Assembly (NCBI GenBank): GCA_046262355.1
Contig: JBHEMX010000082.1
Span: 1 to 11,806 of the forward strand
Length of the DNA: 11,806 bases
From: DATADD01 sp046262355
GTDB taxonomy: Bacteria > Actinomycetota > CADDZG01 > WHSQ01
Reading direction: 5' to 3'
Made by a program: the position numbers and the translations under genes. Below, in pieces: positions 1 through 4,943 of the stretch; the stretch's first letter is position 1; every line of letters begins with the position of its first letter. The notes under the pieces are model-generated. The model did no database searches. It had not been told where the DNA came from and saw only the letters and a list, made by a program, of their open reading frames with translations.

Positions 1-106
1 CTTGACCGGCGCAGCTTGCGGTGGTTTGAAGCCTCCCCCTGCAGGGCGGCTCCGGAGGGCCTTCCTCCATCTCCGATGCAGCACCGCATCAGTTGGGTTC
101 GATCCT
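1..106. other. Left edge, no supported gene; weak dyads
   Basis: I see no convincing gene here. An open plus frame from a TTG at position 2 lacks an RBS and runs antisense to the end of the next gene. Seen directly: an imperfect dyad with arms near 29-37 and 54-64 (GAAGCCTCC against GGAGGGCCTTC, with a 2-nt bulge), the palindrome CCCTGCAGGG inside it, and a short dyad GATGC/GCATC at 75-79 and 86-90. These lie just downstream of the leftward gene ending at 107 and could terminate its transcript, but no T-run follows on the minus strand. Confidence 0.3.
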
Positions 107-562
107 CTACATCGCTCCCTCCTTCTGCGCTCGTGGCGCACAGCAGTAGGCCCACTCGAGCCCGCCGGCGCCGTCGGCGCTGGGGTCGTAGGTGATCCAT
201 CCGCTCGGAGCTCCGGCTCCGTAGTGCCTTGAGTCCCTAACGCACGACCCCTCGCGTAGCACGAAGCGAGGGGAGTGACAGTAGCACTCCCGAATCGCAT
301 GGGCGGCGAAGAACTCGGCCGAGAAACCCGACTCTTCGTAGGCATCCCACAGCTCCGCCGGTATCGCAGGCCCGAAGTGCCACCATCCGCCGGGGTGCGA
401 GTCGATCACGGCGCGTACGAATGCGAGGACGTTTCCGCTGTGCTCATGGTGCAGCGCCGACCACAACTCGAGGCCGAGCCCGGTCGGGTATCCGTCTGAG
501 TGCTGGTAAACGCCCTCCCAACCGTCGTTGGTCTGGCGTGCGATGACTGCTCTTGTGCTCAT
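107..562 (-). CDS. Conserved hypothetical protein of MSTRA type, mobile-element accessory
   Basis: A 151-residue soluble protein with no signal peptide or membrane segment. It opens with MSTRAVIARQ followed by a Trp/Gly/Tyr-rich stretch (GWEGVYQHSDGYPTGLG, about residues 14-30). From memory, small proteins with this style of N-terminus occur in phages and plasmids without a known role. Several Cys residues (CYC near residue 93, a single Cys near 107, CC near 140) could bind metal, but this is only suggestive. The ATG at 562 directly follows the TAG of the HTH gene (TAGATG), and an AAAGGAG RBS lies 9 nt upstream inside that gene's last codons. The two are therefore co-transcribed. The product name is honestly unknown; the reading frame and start are well supported. 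Confidence 0.75.
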   Translation of the reverse strand: MSTRAVIARQTNDGWEGVYQHSDGYPTGLGLELWSALHHEHSGNVLAFVRAVIDSHPGGWWHFGPAIPAELWDAYEESGFSAEFFAAHAIRECYCHSPRFVLREGSCVRDSRHYGAGAPSGWITYDPSADGAGGLEWAYCCAPRAQKEGAM

Positions 563-793
563 CTAGGACCACTCCTTTGGCCATAGGAGGATCGGATGGA
601 AGCCCAGGCGGCAGGCCATGCGGTCGGCGACGACGTAACTCACCTCTGTGGCGGCCATGAGCCGGTAGAGGGTCCGGGCGCAAACGCCGAGATGCACGGC
701 GAGCTGCTCCCACGAGAGCCGCTGAGCGCACTTCTTGTGCCGTAGGGCGGACTGCAAAGGACGCGCTGGAAGTAGGCGCGCGAGATCGTCCAT
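563..793 (-). CDS. Small helix-turn-helix DNA-binding protein
   Basis: A 76-residue protein whose centre (about residues 29-62) reads as an HTH: SWEQLAVHLGV, then a turn and ARTLYRLMAA, followed by a second helical pair ending in LLWPKEWS. This resembles short Cro/XRE-type regulators of phages and integrative elements, so a repressor or activator role for the neighbouring divergent control region is a reasonable inference; no target is proven. The ATG at 793 has an AAGGAG RBS (804-809, minus strand) 10 nt upstream. Its spacer (AAGGAGTGG) matches the one in front of the downstream gene, which supports both starts. The stop codon abuts the next start with no gap. The leader upstream is unusually structured (see the hairpins at 820-835 and 887-905). 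Confidence 0.75.
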   Translation of the reverse strand: MDDLARLLPARPLQSALRHKKCAQRLSWEQLAVHLGVCARTLYRLMAATEVSYVVADRMACRLGFHPILLWPKEWS

Positions 794-819
794 TGGGATC
801 CACTCCTTGGGATTGAAGG

Positions 820-835
820 GGCGCGGGATCGCGCC
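820..835 (-). promoter_or_regulatory. Hairpin just upstream of the HTH gene RBS
   Basis: Perfect 6-bp inverted repeat GGCGCG / CGCGCC with a 4-nt loop, lying 10 nt upstream of the AAGGAG of the leftward HTH gene. It could protect or regulate the 5' leader, or be an autoregulatory operator of the HTH protein. The structure is seen; the role is inferred. Confidence 0.4.
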
Positions 836-876
836 GGAGAAAGGAAACCGAGGAAAGGGGGGACGGCCGATGACCG

Positions 877-905
877 GAAGAATGGAAGCGCCAGGCTGGG
901 GCGCT
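877..905 (-). promoter_or_regulatory. Attenuator-like hairpin in the leader of the HTH gene
   Basis: Inverted repeat AGCGCC (887-892) / GGCGCT (900-905) with a 7-nt loop. On the minus strand it is followed by a pyrimidine-rich stretch, TCCATTCTTCC. It sits between the start-stop element at 934-951 and the HTH gene, which is where a transcriptional attenuator would lie. The T-run is interrupted, so terminator strength would be modest. Confidence 0.3.
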
Positions 906-930
906 GAAACTTTCGACTACGTCCGCAGAT

Positions 931-951
931 CTACATGAGAGGTCACCTCCT
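931..951 (-). promoter_or_regulatory. Strong RBS before an ATG-TAG start-stop pair
   Basis: On the minus strand AGGAGG (946-951) lies 9 nt before an ATG (934-936) that is immediately followed by TAG (931-933). The only other nearby start, a GTG overlapping the SD, gives a 9-codon peptide. A good initiation site with no coding content looks like a regulatory minimal ORF or the scar of a lost gene. Confidence 0.4.
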
Positions 952-966
952 GAAGTTGGGCGCGCC

Positions 967-995
967 AAAGAACCCGGCCGGGGTCCCGAGCCGGG
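967..995 (-). terminator. Rho-independent-like terminator after the 69-codon ORF
   Basis: CCCGGC (973-978) and GCCGGG (990-995) form a GC-rich stem. On the minus strand the stem begins directly after the TAG of the ORF ending at 996 and is followed by TTCTTT (967-972). The position is what a terminator for the leftward ORF needs. The T-tract is short and interrupted. Confidence 0.45.
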
Positions 996-1205
996 CTACT
1001 GCGGGGGCGTGTGCCTCTCGACCTCCTGTGTCGAATCGAACCGTGGGGCCACGACTCGGTCGTCCTGGCTTGCGACCTGGAACTCCAAGCCCGTGCGCAG
1101 CAGGACTGCGTTGCCATCGCTCTCGTGAGGCGGAGTTGGCTTTTGACCGAGCCACAAGGCGGCAGCCGTGCCGGTCAAGTGCCAGGTGTCCGCAGCCCTC
1201 TTCAC
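996..1205 (-). CDS. Small hypothetical protein, 69 aa
   Basis: No family recognised. The case for a gene comes from the sequence. By hand count the codons show a high-GC coding bias (roughly 80% GC at third positions, 65% at first, 52% at second). The GTG at 1205 has a GGAG (1217-1220) 11 nt upstream. That GTG overlaps the TGA of an upstream leftward frame as GTGA, the junction style used throughout this element. The TAG is followed directly by a terminator-like hairpin. The product starts VKRAADTWHLTG, is hydrophilic, carries one short hydrophobic patch (TAAALWLG) and ends EVERHTPPQ. A longer start at 1331 exists, but it overlaps the upstream frame. A plus-strand frame over the same bases lacks these supports. 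Confidence 0.45.
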   Translation of the reverse strand: MKRAADTWHLTGTAAALWLGQKPTPPHESDGNAVLLRTGLEFQVASQDDRVVAPRFDSTQEVERHTPPQ

Positions 1206-1492
1206 TCGTCCGAGCGCTCCTGGTTCACGAGGTGCTCCGGTGAGGACACGGGGCTGAATCGCGTGCAATTTCCGGCGGGATGAGCTTCGTGGTACCGGCG
1301 GGCGTTCGCCTGCCTCGTTCGGCGAGTGCATGGTCCGCTGGTTGGGGCCAAGAGGGTTTGGACGCTCGCCCGTGGGCCTGGCCGTGGTCCTCTCGACTCC
1401 GATCCTTCACCGAGGGCTTCAAAGAACGTGCCCTCACTAATAGAGGCCAGGAAAGGGGCCGTTTTCCCCCACGCGCGCGGGAACCTTTCTTC
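1202..1492 (-). CDS. Possible end of a leftward hypothetical gene, start unresolved
   Basis: A minus-strand frame ends at TGA 1202-1204 and overlaps the GTG of the 69-codon ORF. Its last 30 or so codons (product ending PEHLVNQERSDE) have mostly G/C third positions. Further upstream the bias weakens (by hand about 69/63/62% GC at third/first/second positions over 89 codons), and no start with a convincing RBS is found. The nearest ATG candidates, 1738 and 1771, would overlap the divergent sigma-like gene. The left boundary here is secure; the right boundary given is only the span I inspected. It may be a real small gene, a decayed fragment, or a chance open frame in GC-rich DNA. Confidence 0.2.
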   Translation of the reverse strand, partial: EERFPRAWGKTAPFLASISEGTFFEALGEGSESRGPRPGPRASVQTLLAPTSGPCTRRTRQANARRYHEAHPAGNCTRFSPVSSPEHLVNQERSDE

Positions 1493-1514
1493 GCGCTCTC
1501 GGGCGAGCTGTCCG

Positions 1515-1569
1515 CGCGCCGTTCTTGTGCGGTTGCCGCGCGGTTTTCGCGCGGTTCTTGTAGGGCTCC
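1515..1569 (+). repeat. Phased 11-bp / 22-bp direct repeat array
   Basis: Read at 11-bp steps, the units are CGCGCCGTTCT (1515), TGTGCGGTTGC (1526), CGCGCGGTTTT (1537), CGCGCGGTTCT (1548) and a degenerate TGTAGGGCTCC (1559). The units at 1515-1536 and 1548-1569 match as 22-mers at 17 of 22 positions. Spacing near one helical turn is typical of iterons or operator arrays. The stretch 1536-1554 also forms a perfect 7-bp hairpin (CCGCGCG, 5-nt loop, CGCGCGG). Confidence 0.55.
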
Positions 1570-1599
1570 CGAACGCCTCGATCGGTAAGCCTCGTCGTC

Positions 1600-1620
1600 C
1601 TCGAGCGAAACTTTCTCGAG
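1600..1620. promoter_or_regulatory. CTCGAG dyad, operator-like
   Basis: Two CTCGAG hexamers (1600-1605 and 1615-1620) flank a 9-bp centre (CGAAACTTT) that is itself partly symmetric. The overall near-palindrome is 21 bp, the size of a site for a dimeric regulator. It lies between the two clusters of the direct repeat. Confidence 0.4.
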
Positions 1621-1691
1621 ATTCTTTTCTTGGCCGTCTACCTGCGCTTTCACGTCCCCGGCGGCCCAGATGATGTGGTTTGTAGGGTTGG

Positions 1692-1713
1692 CGCGCGGTT
1701 TTTGTAGGGGGCC
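1692..1713 (+). repeat. Distal copy of the 22-bp direct repeat
   Basis: CGCGCGGTTTTTGTAGGGGG and the following CC match 1548-1569 at 19 of 22 positions, in the same orientation and 144 bp away. A TGTAGGGTTGG unit directly precedes it (1681-1691). Its last G-run (1707-1711) may also serve as the weak SD of the gene at 1732. Confidence 0.55.
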
Positions 1714-1731
1714 GTTCCGCAGCCTGCGGGC
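1706..1731 (+). promoter_or_regulatory. Hairpin between a weak SD and the sigma-like gene start
   Basis: CCGCAG (1717-1722) and CTGCGG (1724-1729) form an inverted repeat ending 2 nt before the ATG at 1732. The only SD-like sequence, AGGGGG (1706-1711), is 20 nt from the ATG, too far by linear distance. With the stem folded the effective gap is about 7 nt. It could also be an operator or a translation-blocking stem. Confidence 0.35.
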
Positions 1732-2718
1732 ATGTCATTGTTCGCAGCGATCCAGCACAGCTTCGAATCATTCCGCTCGACCGAGGAGCTCGACCGGGCA
1801 GCCCACCATTGGAGCAAGGGCTCTGATGCGCTCGCTCTATTCGGTGACCCAGAGGAGCTGATCGAGACCCTCGATTGCTTCAGAGATCCGGAGGAACGCA
1901 CCAACCGGCTCGCAGATGCGACGCTAGCCGAGCTCTGCGTGCGGGCGCGGAACCACCCCGTCCCCGTCGACCAAGAACGGCCGATCATCACCGGGGAAGT
2001 TGTTCGGCGCTGCAGATTCTCCGACGATGCTGCACTTCTGATCCTGTGGCTGTTCCTGCCACAACTGTGGGGCACGAGCTTTGCGAACCCCGGCGGCGCG
2101 TTGGACCGAGACGACCTCGAGGCCGAGATGGCCCTCGGTCTCTGGGAAGCGGTGGTGAGGGTCGGAGACCACGACGTCGACATCGGCCGGCGACTGGTTC
2201 ATGCGGCGAGGAATAGCGCACGGGCGGCCGCTCGAAGGGCTCTCGATTACCAGCGTCGATGCACGAGCCTCGATGCCGCGGCCCATATCTCGGCTCACGA
2301 TGCCGGCGCGCCGCGCTTTGCCCACTCCGATCACGTGGCCAGCACAGCCACGGGCATCGAGGTCGTCAACGAGCTCGAGGCCCGGCTGATCCTGGAAACC
2401 CGGGTGGATGGGCTTTCCCTCAAGGAGATGGGCCGCGCTCTCGGAATATCCGAGAAGGCCGCCGAGCACCGCAGGGCGCGCGCCGAGGGCCGCCTCGCCG
2501 CGTGGCTGAGCAAGGGCTCAATCCCTCCTCGCCGTGAAGCCACCGCCCGCACGAAGTCCGCCCGCGTTCTTGTCAATGCAGATGTGCCCGTCTTGGGGAC
2601 GGCGACCGGTCTTTTCCCTAGCGGTCTGGGGAGCCACGAAGGAGGTGATGAATCTCATCCCCCCGGTCGCTGTCTCCATGTCCAACGAACAACTGGGGAT
2701 GAGATTCGAGTGGAATGA
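1732..2718 (+). CDS. RNA polymerase sigma-70-like regulator of the transfer operon
   Basis: A 328-residue protein with sigma-factor architecture. A region-2-like helical part (about residues 95-180) includes LDRDDLEAEMALGLWEAV. A region-4-like C-terminal HTH (residues 224-259) includes LSLKEMGRALGISEKAAEHRR, where the second helix would contact DNA. Sigma-like proteins of this kind can switch on a linked conjugation operon; that role here is inferred from its place as first gene. It may instead be a sigma-derived DNA-binding protein unable to bind core polymerase. The last 70 residues after the HTH resemble nothing I know, and third-position GC drops over the final 26 codons, where a large inverted repeat lies. 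The ATG at 1732 has no normal SD. The stop overlaps the pilin start (ATGA). Confidence 0.7.
   Translation: MSLFAAIQHSFESFRSTEELDRAAHHWSKGSDALALFGDPEELIETLDCFRDPEERTNRLADATLAELCVRARNHPVPVDQERPIITGEVVRRCRFSDDAALLILWLFLPQLWGTSFANPGGALDRDDLEAEMALGLWEAVVRVGDHDVDIGRRLVHAARNSARAAARRALDYQRRCTSLDAAAHISAHDAGAPRFAHSDHVASTATGIEVVNELEARLILETRVDGLSLKEMGRALGISEKAAEHRRARAEGRLAAWLSKGSIPPRREATARTKSARVLVNADVPVLGTATGLFPSGLGSHEGGDESHPPGRCLHVQRTTGDEIRVE
2638..2717 (+). promoter_or_regulatory. Perfect 13-bp inverted repeat between an ideal SD and the pilin start
   Basis: GAATCTCATCCCC (2650-2662) and GGGGATGAGATTC (2695-2707) are exact reverse complements separated by 32 nt. Directly before the left arm is AAGGAGGTGAT (2639-2649), a full-length match to the anti-SD. 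Directly after the right arm is GAGTGGA and the pilin ATG (2715). No start lies at a usable linear distance from the SD: the ATG at 2648 is only 2 nt away. With the stem formed, GGAGG sits about 11 unpaired nt from ATG 2715. No T-run follows, so a terminator is unlikely. Confidence 0.6.
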
Positions 2719-2987
2719 TGCTTCGCGATCTAACCCTGGCCGCGCCCGCGGGTCTCGGGCAGGTGGTCGAGATCCTGGACAACGTGCGCAACGCACTCGT
2801 TATCGTCTTGACCGCTCTGGCGATCGGTGCGCTGACCTACGCAGGGATTCGCTACGTGATCGCCGGCGGGGACCCTGCCGGGGTTGAGAAGGCGAAGACC
2901 GCGGCGAAGTCCGCGGTCGTGGGTCTGAGTCTTGCTCTTGTGGCTCCGATCCTCGTGGCGATCGTCAAGGGGATCGTCGATGCGTAG
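2715..2987 (+). CDS. VirB2/TrbC-type pilin subunit
   Basis: A 90-residue hydrophobic protein with the two-helix layout of VirB2-type pilins. The first membrane segment is about residues 26-49 (NALVIVLTALAIGALTYAGI), followed by a short charged turn with AGGDPAGVEKAK. The second is about residues 66-86 (SAVVGLSLALVAPILVAIVK). The YAGIRYVIAGGDP stretch is typical of pilin homologues in Gram-positive conjugation systems. The N-terminal part is short, so a cleaved leader is not obvious. It would be an inner-membrane subunit polymerised into the conjugative surface structure. The start overlaps the sigma-like stop as ATGA; ATG 2718 is an equally possible start. The upstream SD is separated from the start by a large stem (see the entry at 2638-2717). 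Confidence 0.8.
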   Translation: MMLRDLTLAAPAGLGQVVEILDNVRNALVIVLTALAIGALTYAGIRYVIAGGDPAGVEKAKTAAKSAVVGLSLALVAPILVAIVKGIVDA

Positions 2988-4041
2988 CGGCGCTCTCGTG
3001 CTCGTTTTCTTGACGCTGGGCATTGTGGCCAACATTCCCCGTCCGGCGTTCGGGATGGAGAGGGGGCAGACGACCAGTGCCCTTGCGCTTGCCCACCCTG
3101 TCGTGCTCGGTGATCCAAACGATGCGAAGCAGAAGAAAGCCGAGCGCGGCTGGTGGCCGTGGGACTGGCCAGGTCGCGTCAAGGACGCCGTCTTCGGGAG
3201 CGTCGGAGATGCGATCAACGACTGGTTCAAGGGCATCATCCAGTCGGCCCTCGCACCCGTCTTCGATCTCTTCTCGCGCACCGTGTTCTCGACCCCCGAA
3301 CTCACCTCCCAAGGCCGGCTCGTCTCTCTGTGGCGCATATCGCTCGGGATCGCCGATGCGGCTCTGATCCTGTTCGCGCTGACCGGCGGCGGCATCGTGA
3401 TGACGAGCGGCGACGTTGGCGCACGCATGACGGCCAAAGAGGCTCTGCCCCGGCTTCTGCTGGCCGCCTTCACCGCCAACGCGAGTCTCCTCATCGTCGA
3501 TCAAGTCACGAGGCTGTCCAATGCAGTGTGCGCGGCGATCGTGGGATCGGGAGGCGATCCACGGTCGGTGGCAGATCAGCTCGCCGAGCTCGTGTCCGGA
3601 GCGTTCACGAACCCGTTTCTTGCGCTCCTCGGGCTCGTGGTGATCGTTCTCGGGCTGTTCGTCGTTGCAACATTCGTTCTGCGTATCGCGGCGCTAGTAG
3701 TCCTCATCGCCGGAGCGCCCCTGCTGCTCGTCTGCCACTCGCTGCCTCACACGGAGCACCTTGCGCGCCTGTGGTGGCGAGCGATGCTGGCCGCCCTTGC
3801 GGTGCCGGTCGCTCAGGCGCTGGTGCTGGCCGCCGCGCTCAAGATCGTTCTGTCGAGCGAGATGCTGGGGCTGTCCTCGAGCGGCCTTGTCGATCTCCTC
3901 GTAGTGAGCTGCCTCCTGTACCTGATCCTTAAGATCCCGCTTCTGGCCGCCAACGCCGTCAAGTCGGGTTCGGGGTCGCGCGCGTGGTCTCGGACCAAGA
4001 CGGTCGTCGTCCAAACCGGGAAGGCGGTGACCGCCGCGTGA
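2980..4041 (+). CDS. VirB6/TrbL-like polytopic channel protein
   Basis: A 353-residue membrane protein. The chosen ATG at 2980 overlaps the pilin stop by 8 nt and yields a clear signal sequence (MRSGALVLVFLTLGIVANIP, with cleavage plausible after PAFG). The same frame is open further upstream but loses this leader. After a Trp-rich linker (RGWWPWDWPGR, about residues 64-74) come five or six membrane segments: about 124-146, 157-175, 205-250 (probably two), 260-288 and 300-325. The tail is basic. This matches the VirB6/TrbL inner-membrane channel family of type IV secretion. Its place between pilin and PrgI is the usual one. A start in the upstream frame cannot be fully excluded. Confidence 0.75.
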   Translation: MRSGALVLVFLTLGIVANIPRPAFGMERGQTTSALALAHPVVLGDPNDAKQKKAERGWWPWDWPGRVKDAVFGSVGDAINDWFKGIIQSALAPVFDLFSRTVFSTPELTSQGRLVSLWRISLGIADAALILFALTGGGIVMTSGDVGARMTAKEALPRLLLAAFTANASLLIVDQVTRLSNAVCAAIVGSGGDPRSVADQLAELVSGAFTNPFLALLGLVVIVLGLFVVATFVLRIAALVVLIAGAPLLLVCHSLPHTEHLARLWWRAMLAALAVPVAQALVLAAALKIVLSSEMLGLSSSGLVDLLVVSCLLYLILKIPLLAANAVKSGSGSRAWSRTKTVVVQTGKAVTAA

Positions 4042-4943
4042 CGGTGAAGGTTCCCTCCAACATCGACATGGCCGACACCATCGTCTGGGGACTGACCCTG
4101 CGCCAGCTCATCGTCCTCGGCGGCGCGTGTCTCCTGGGGTGGTCCAGTTATCTCGGACTTCGCTCTCTGATTCCGGTGTACGTCCTGGCCGCGCTCGGGA
4201 CACTGTTGGCGGGTGCCGGGATTGCGTTCGCGTTCGCTCAACCGGACGGACTGAATGCCGAGCGCTGGCTCGCATCGGGGCTGGCCTTCGCCACAAGGCC
4301 CCGCCGACGGGTGCTGGCACCCGAGGGTCTTCCCGCCCCGCCGGCGAAGGCGCCTCGAAGCGAGCGCGTGACCGGCTTCCACCCTCCCATTAGAACGATC
4401 AACGAGTTGGGCGTCATCGGCCTGGACGGCGGGCGGTGGATCCTCGTTTGCCGCACCTCGGCTCTCAATCTCGAACTGCGATCGGCCCCGGAGCGCGACG
4501 CGCTCTTGCGCGGCTTCGGTCGGTTCCTGAACTCGCTGGACCGGCCCATCTGTCTCGTCGTGAGATCCGAGCGCAGTGATCTCAGGTCCCAGGTCACGCG
4601 CATCGAAGAGACGGCCGGAGGCCTGCCGCATGCGGATCTCGAACGAGCGGCGCGAGCGCATGCGCACTTTCTGTCTTCGCTGGCGGAGCGCAGTGACATC
4701 CTGCGCCGGGAGGTCTATGTCGTCCTCTCTGCCGAGTGCGTCGACGAGGATCAGGCGACCGCGCAGCTTCGGCGCCGCGCCGAAGAGTCGGCGACCCTGC
4801 TTAGATCCCTGGGGATTCGGATCACGCCACAGGAGAATGATGACGCGGCGGCCTTGATCGCCCGCGCATCCGATCCCGGTCGCTCACTTCCGCTCCAGGG
4901 CCACAGCCTGCCCGGCGACGTCGTTTCAGGAGTCGCCTCATGA
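4038..4943 (+). CDS. PrgI family (VirB3-like) protein carrying a VirB4 N-terminal-like domain
   Basis: A 301-residue protein. The N-terminal 70 residues are PrgI-like: VPSNIDMADTIVWGLTLRQL leads into two close membrane helices (about 22-41 and 45-69), matching the small VirB3-like subunit of Gram-positive systems. A linker (about 80-115) is followed by a soluble domain (about 118-300). Motifs such as RGFGRFLNSLDRPICLVVRS and ILRREVYVVL resemble the start of the VirB4/TraC N-terminal domain. The GTG start overlaps the preceding TGA as GTGA; an upstream extension would overlap VirB6 far more. Ordinary PrgI proteins are near 100-130 residues, so this is an extended or fused form. The domain assignment is from motif memory, not a profile search. 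Confidence 0.75.
   Translation: MTVKVPSNIDMADTIVWGLTLRQLIVLGGACLLGWSSYLGLRSLIPVYVLAALGTLLAGAGIAFAFAQPDGLNAERWLASGLAFATRPRRRVLAPEGLPAPPAKAPRSERVTGFHPPIRTINELGVIGLDGGRWILVCRTSALNLELRSAPERDALLRGFGRFLNSLDRPICLVVRSERSDLRSQVTRIEETAGGLPHADLERAARAHAHFLSSLAERSDILRREVYVVLSAECVDEDQATAQLRRRAEESATLLRSLGIRITPQENDDAAALIARASDPGRSLPLQGHSLPGDVVSGVAS

Larger units (their letters stand above)
1206..1731. promoter_or_regulatory. Divergent control region between the leftward block and the transfer operon
   Basis: About 525 bp without a gene I trust. It lies between the leftward block and the rightward operon and concentrates the repeats and dyads of the window. I see no clear consensus -35/-10 pair on either strand. 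Promoters for both directions, an operator array, or an origin of transfer or replication would be expected here by position; none is demonstrated. Confidence 0.4.

Noticed and set aside
92..110. GGGTTCGATCCTC resembling a tRNA T-arm (possible att site remnant)
   Set aside because: The stem has mismatches and no anticodon, D-arm or acceptor stem can be built around it.
444..968. Minus-strand open frame of 174 codons overlapping the HTH gene
   Set aside because: It is a different frame from the well-supported HTH gene and the hypothetical protein downstream. It is Arg/Pro/Ser-rich, as expected of a shadow in high-GC DNA.
1011..1283. Plus-strand open frame of 90 codons
   Set aside because: It is antisense to the ORF at 996-1205, which shows coding bias, an RBS and a terminator. 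The plus frame has no RBS.
1461..1470. Minus-strand GGGGGAAAAC, a possible -1 frameshift heptamer (G GGA AAA) linking two open minus frames
   Set aside because: Neither frame has a convincing start or family. Coding bias is similar in several frames here, and no clear downstream stimulatory structure is visible, so homopolymer coincidence is likelier.
1225..1653. Minus-strand open frame of 142 codons starting at GTG
   Set aside because: Its charged first half looks protein-like, but the GTG has no properly spaced RBS and the second half looks like a shadow frame. It also runs through the direct-repeat array.
1515..1713. CRISPR array
   Set aside because: The units are only 11-22 bp, irregular, contiguous or far apart, with no spacers of constant length and no cas genes.
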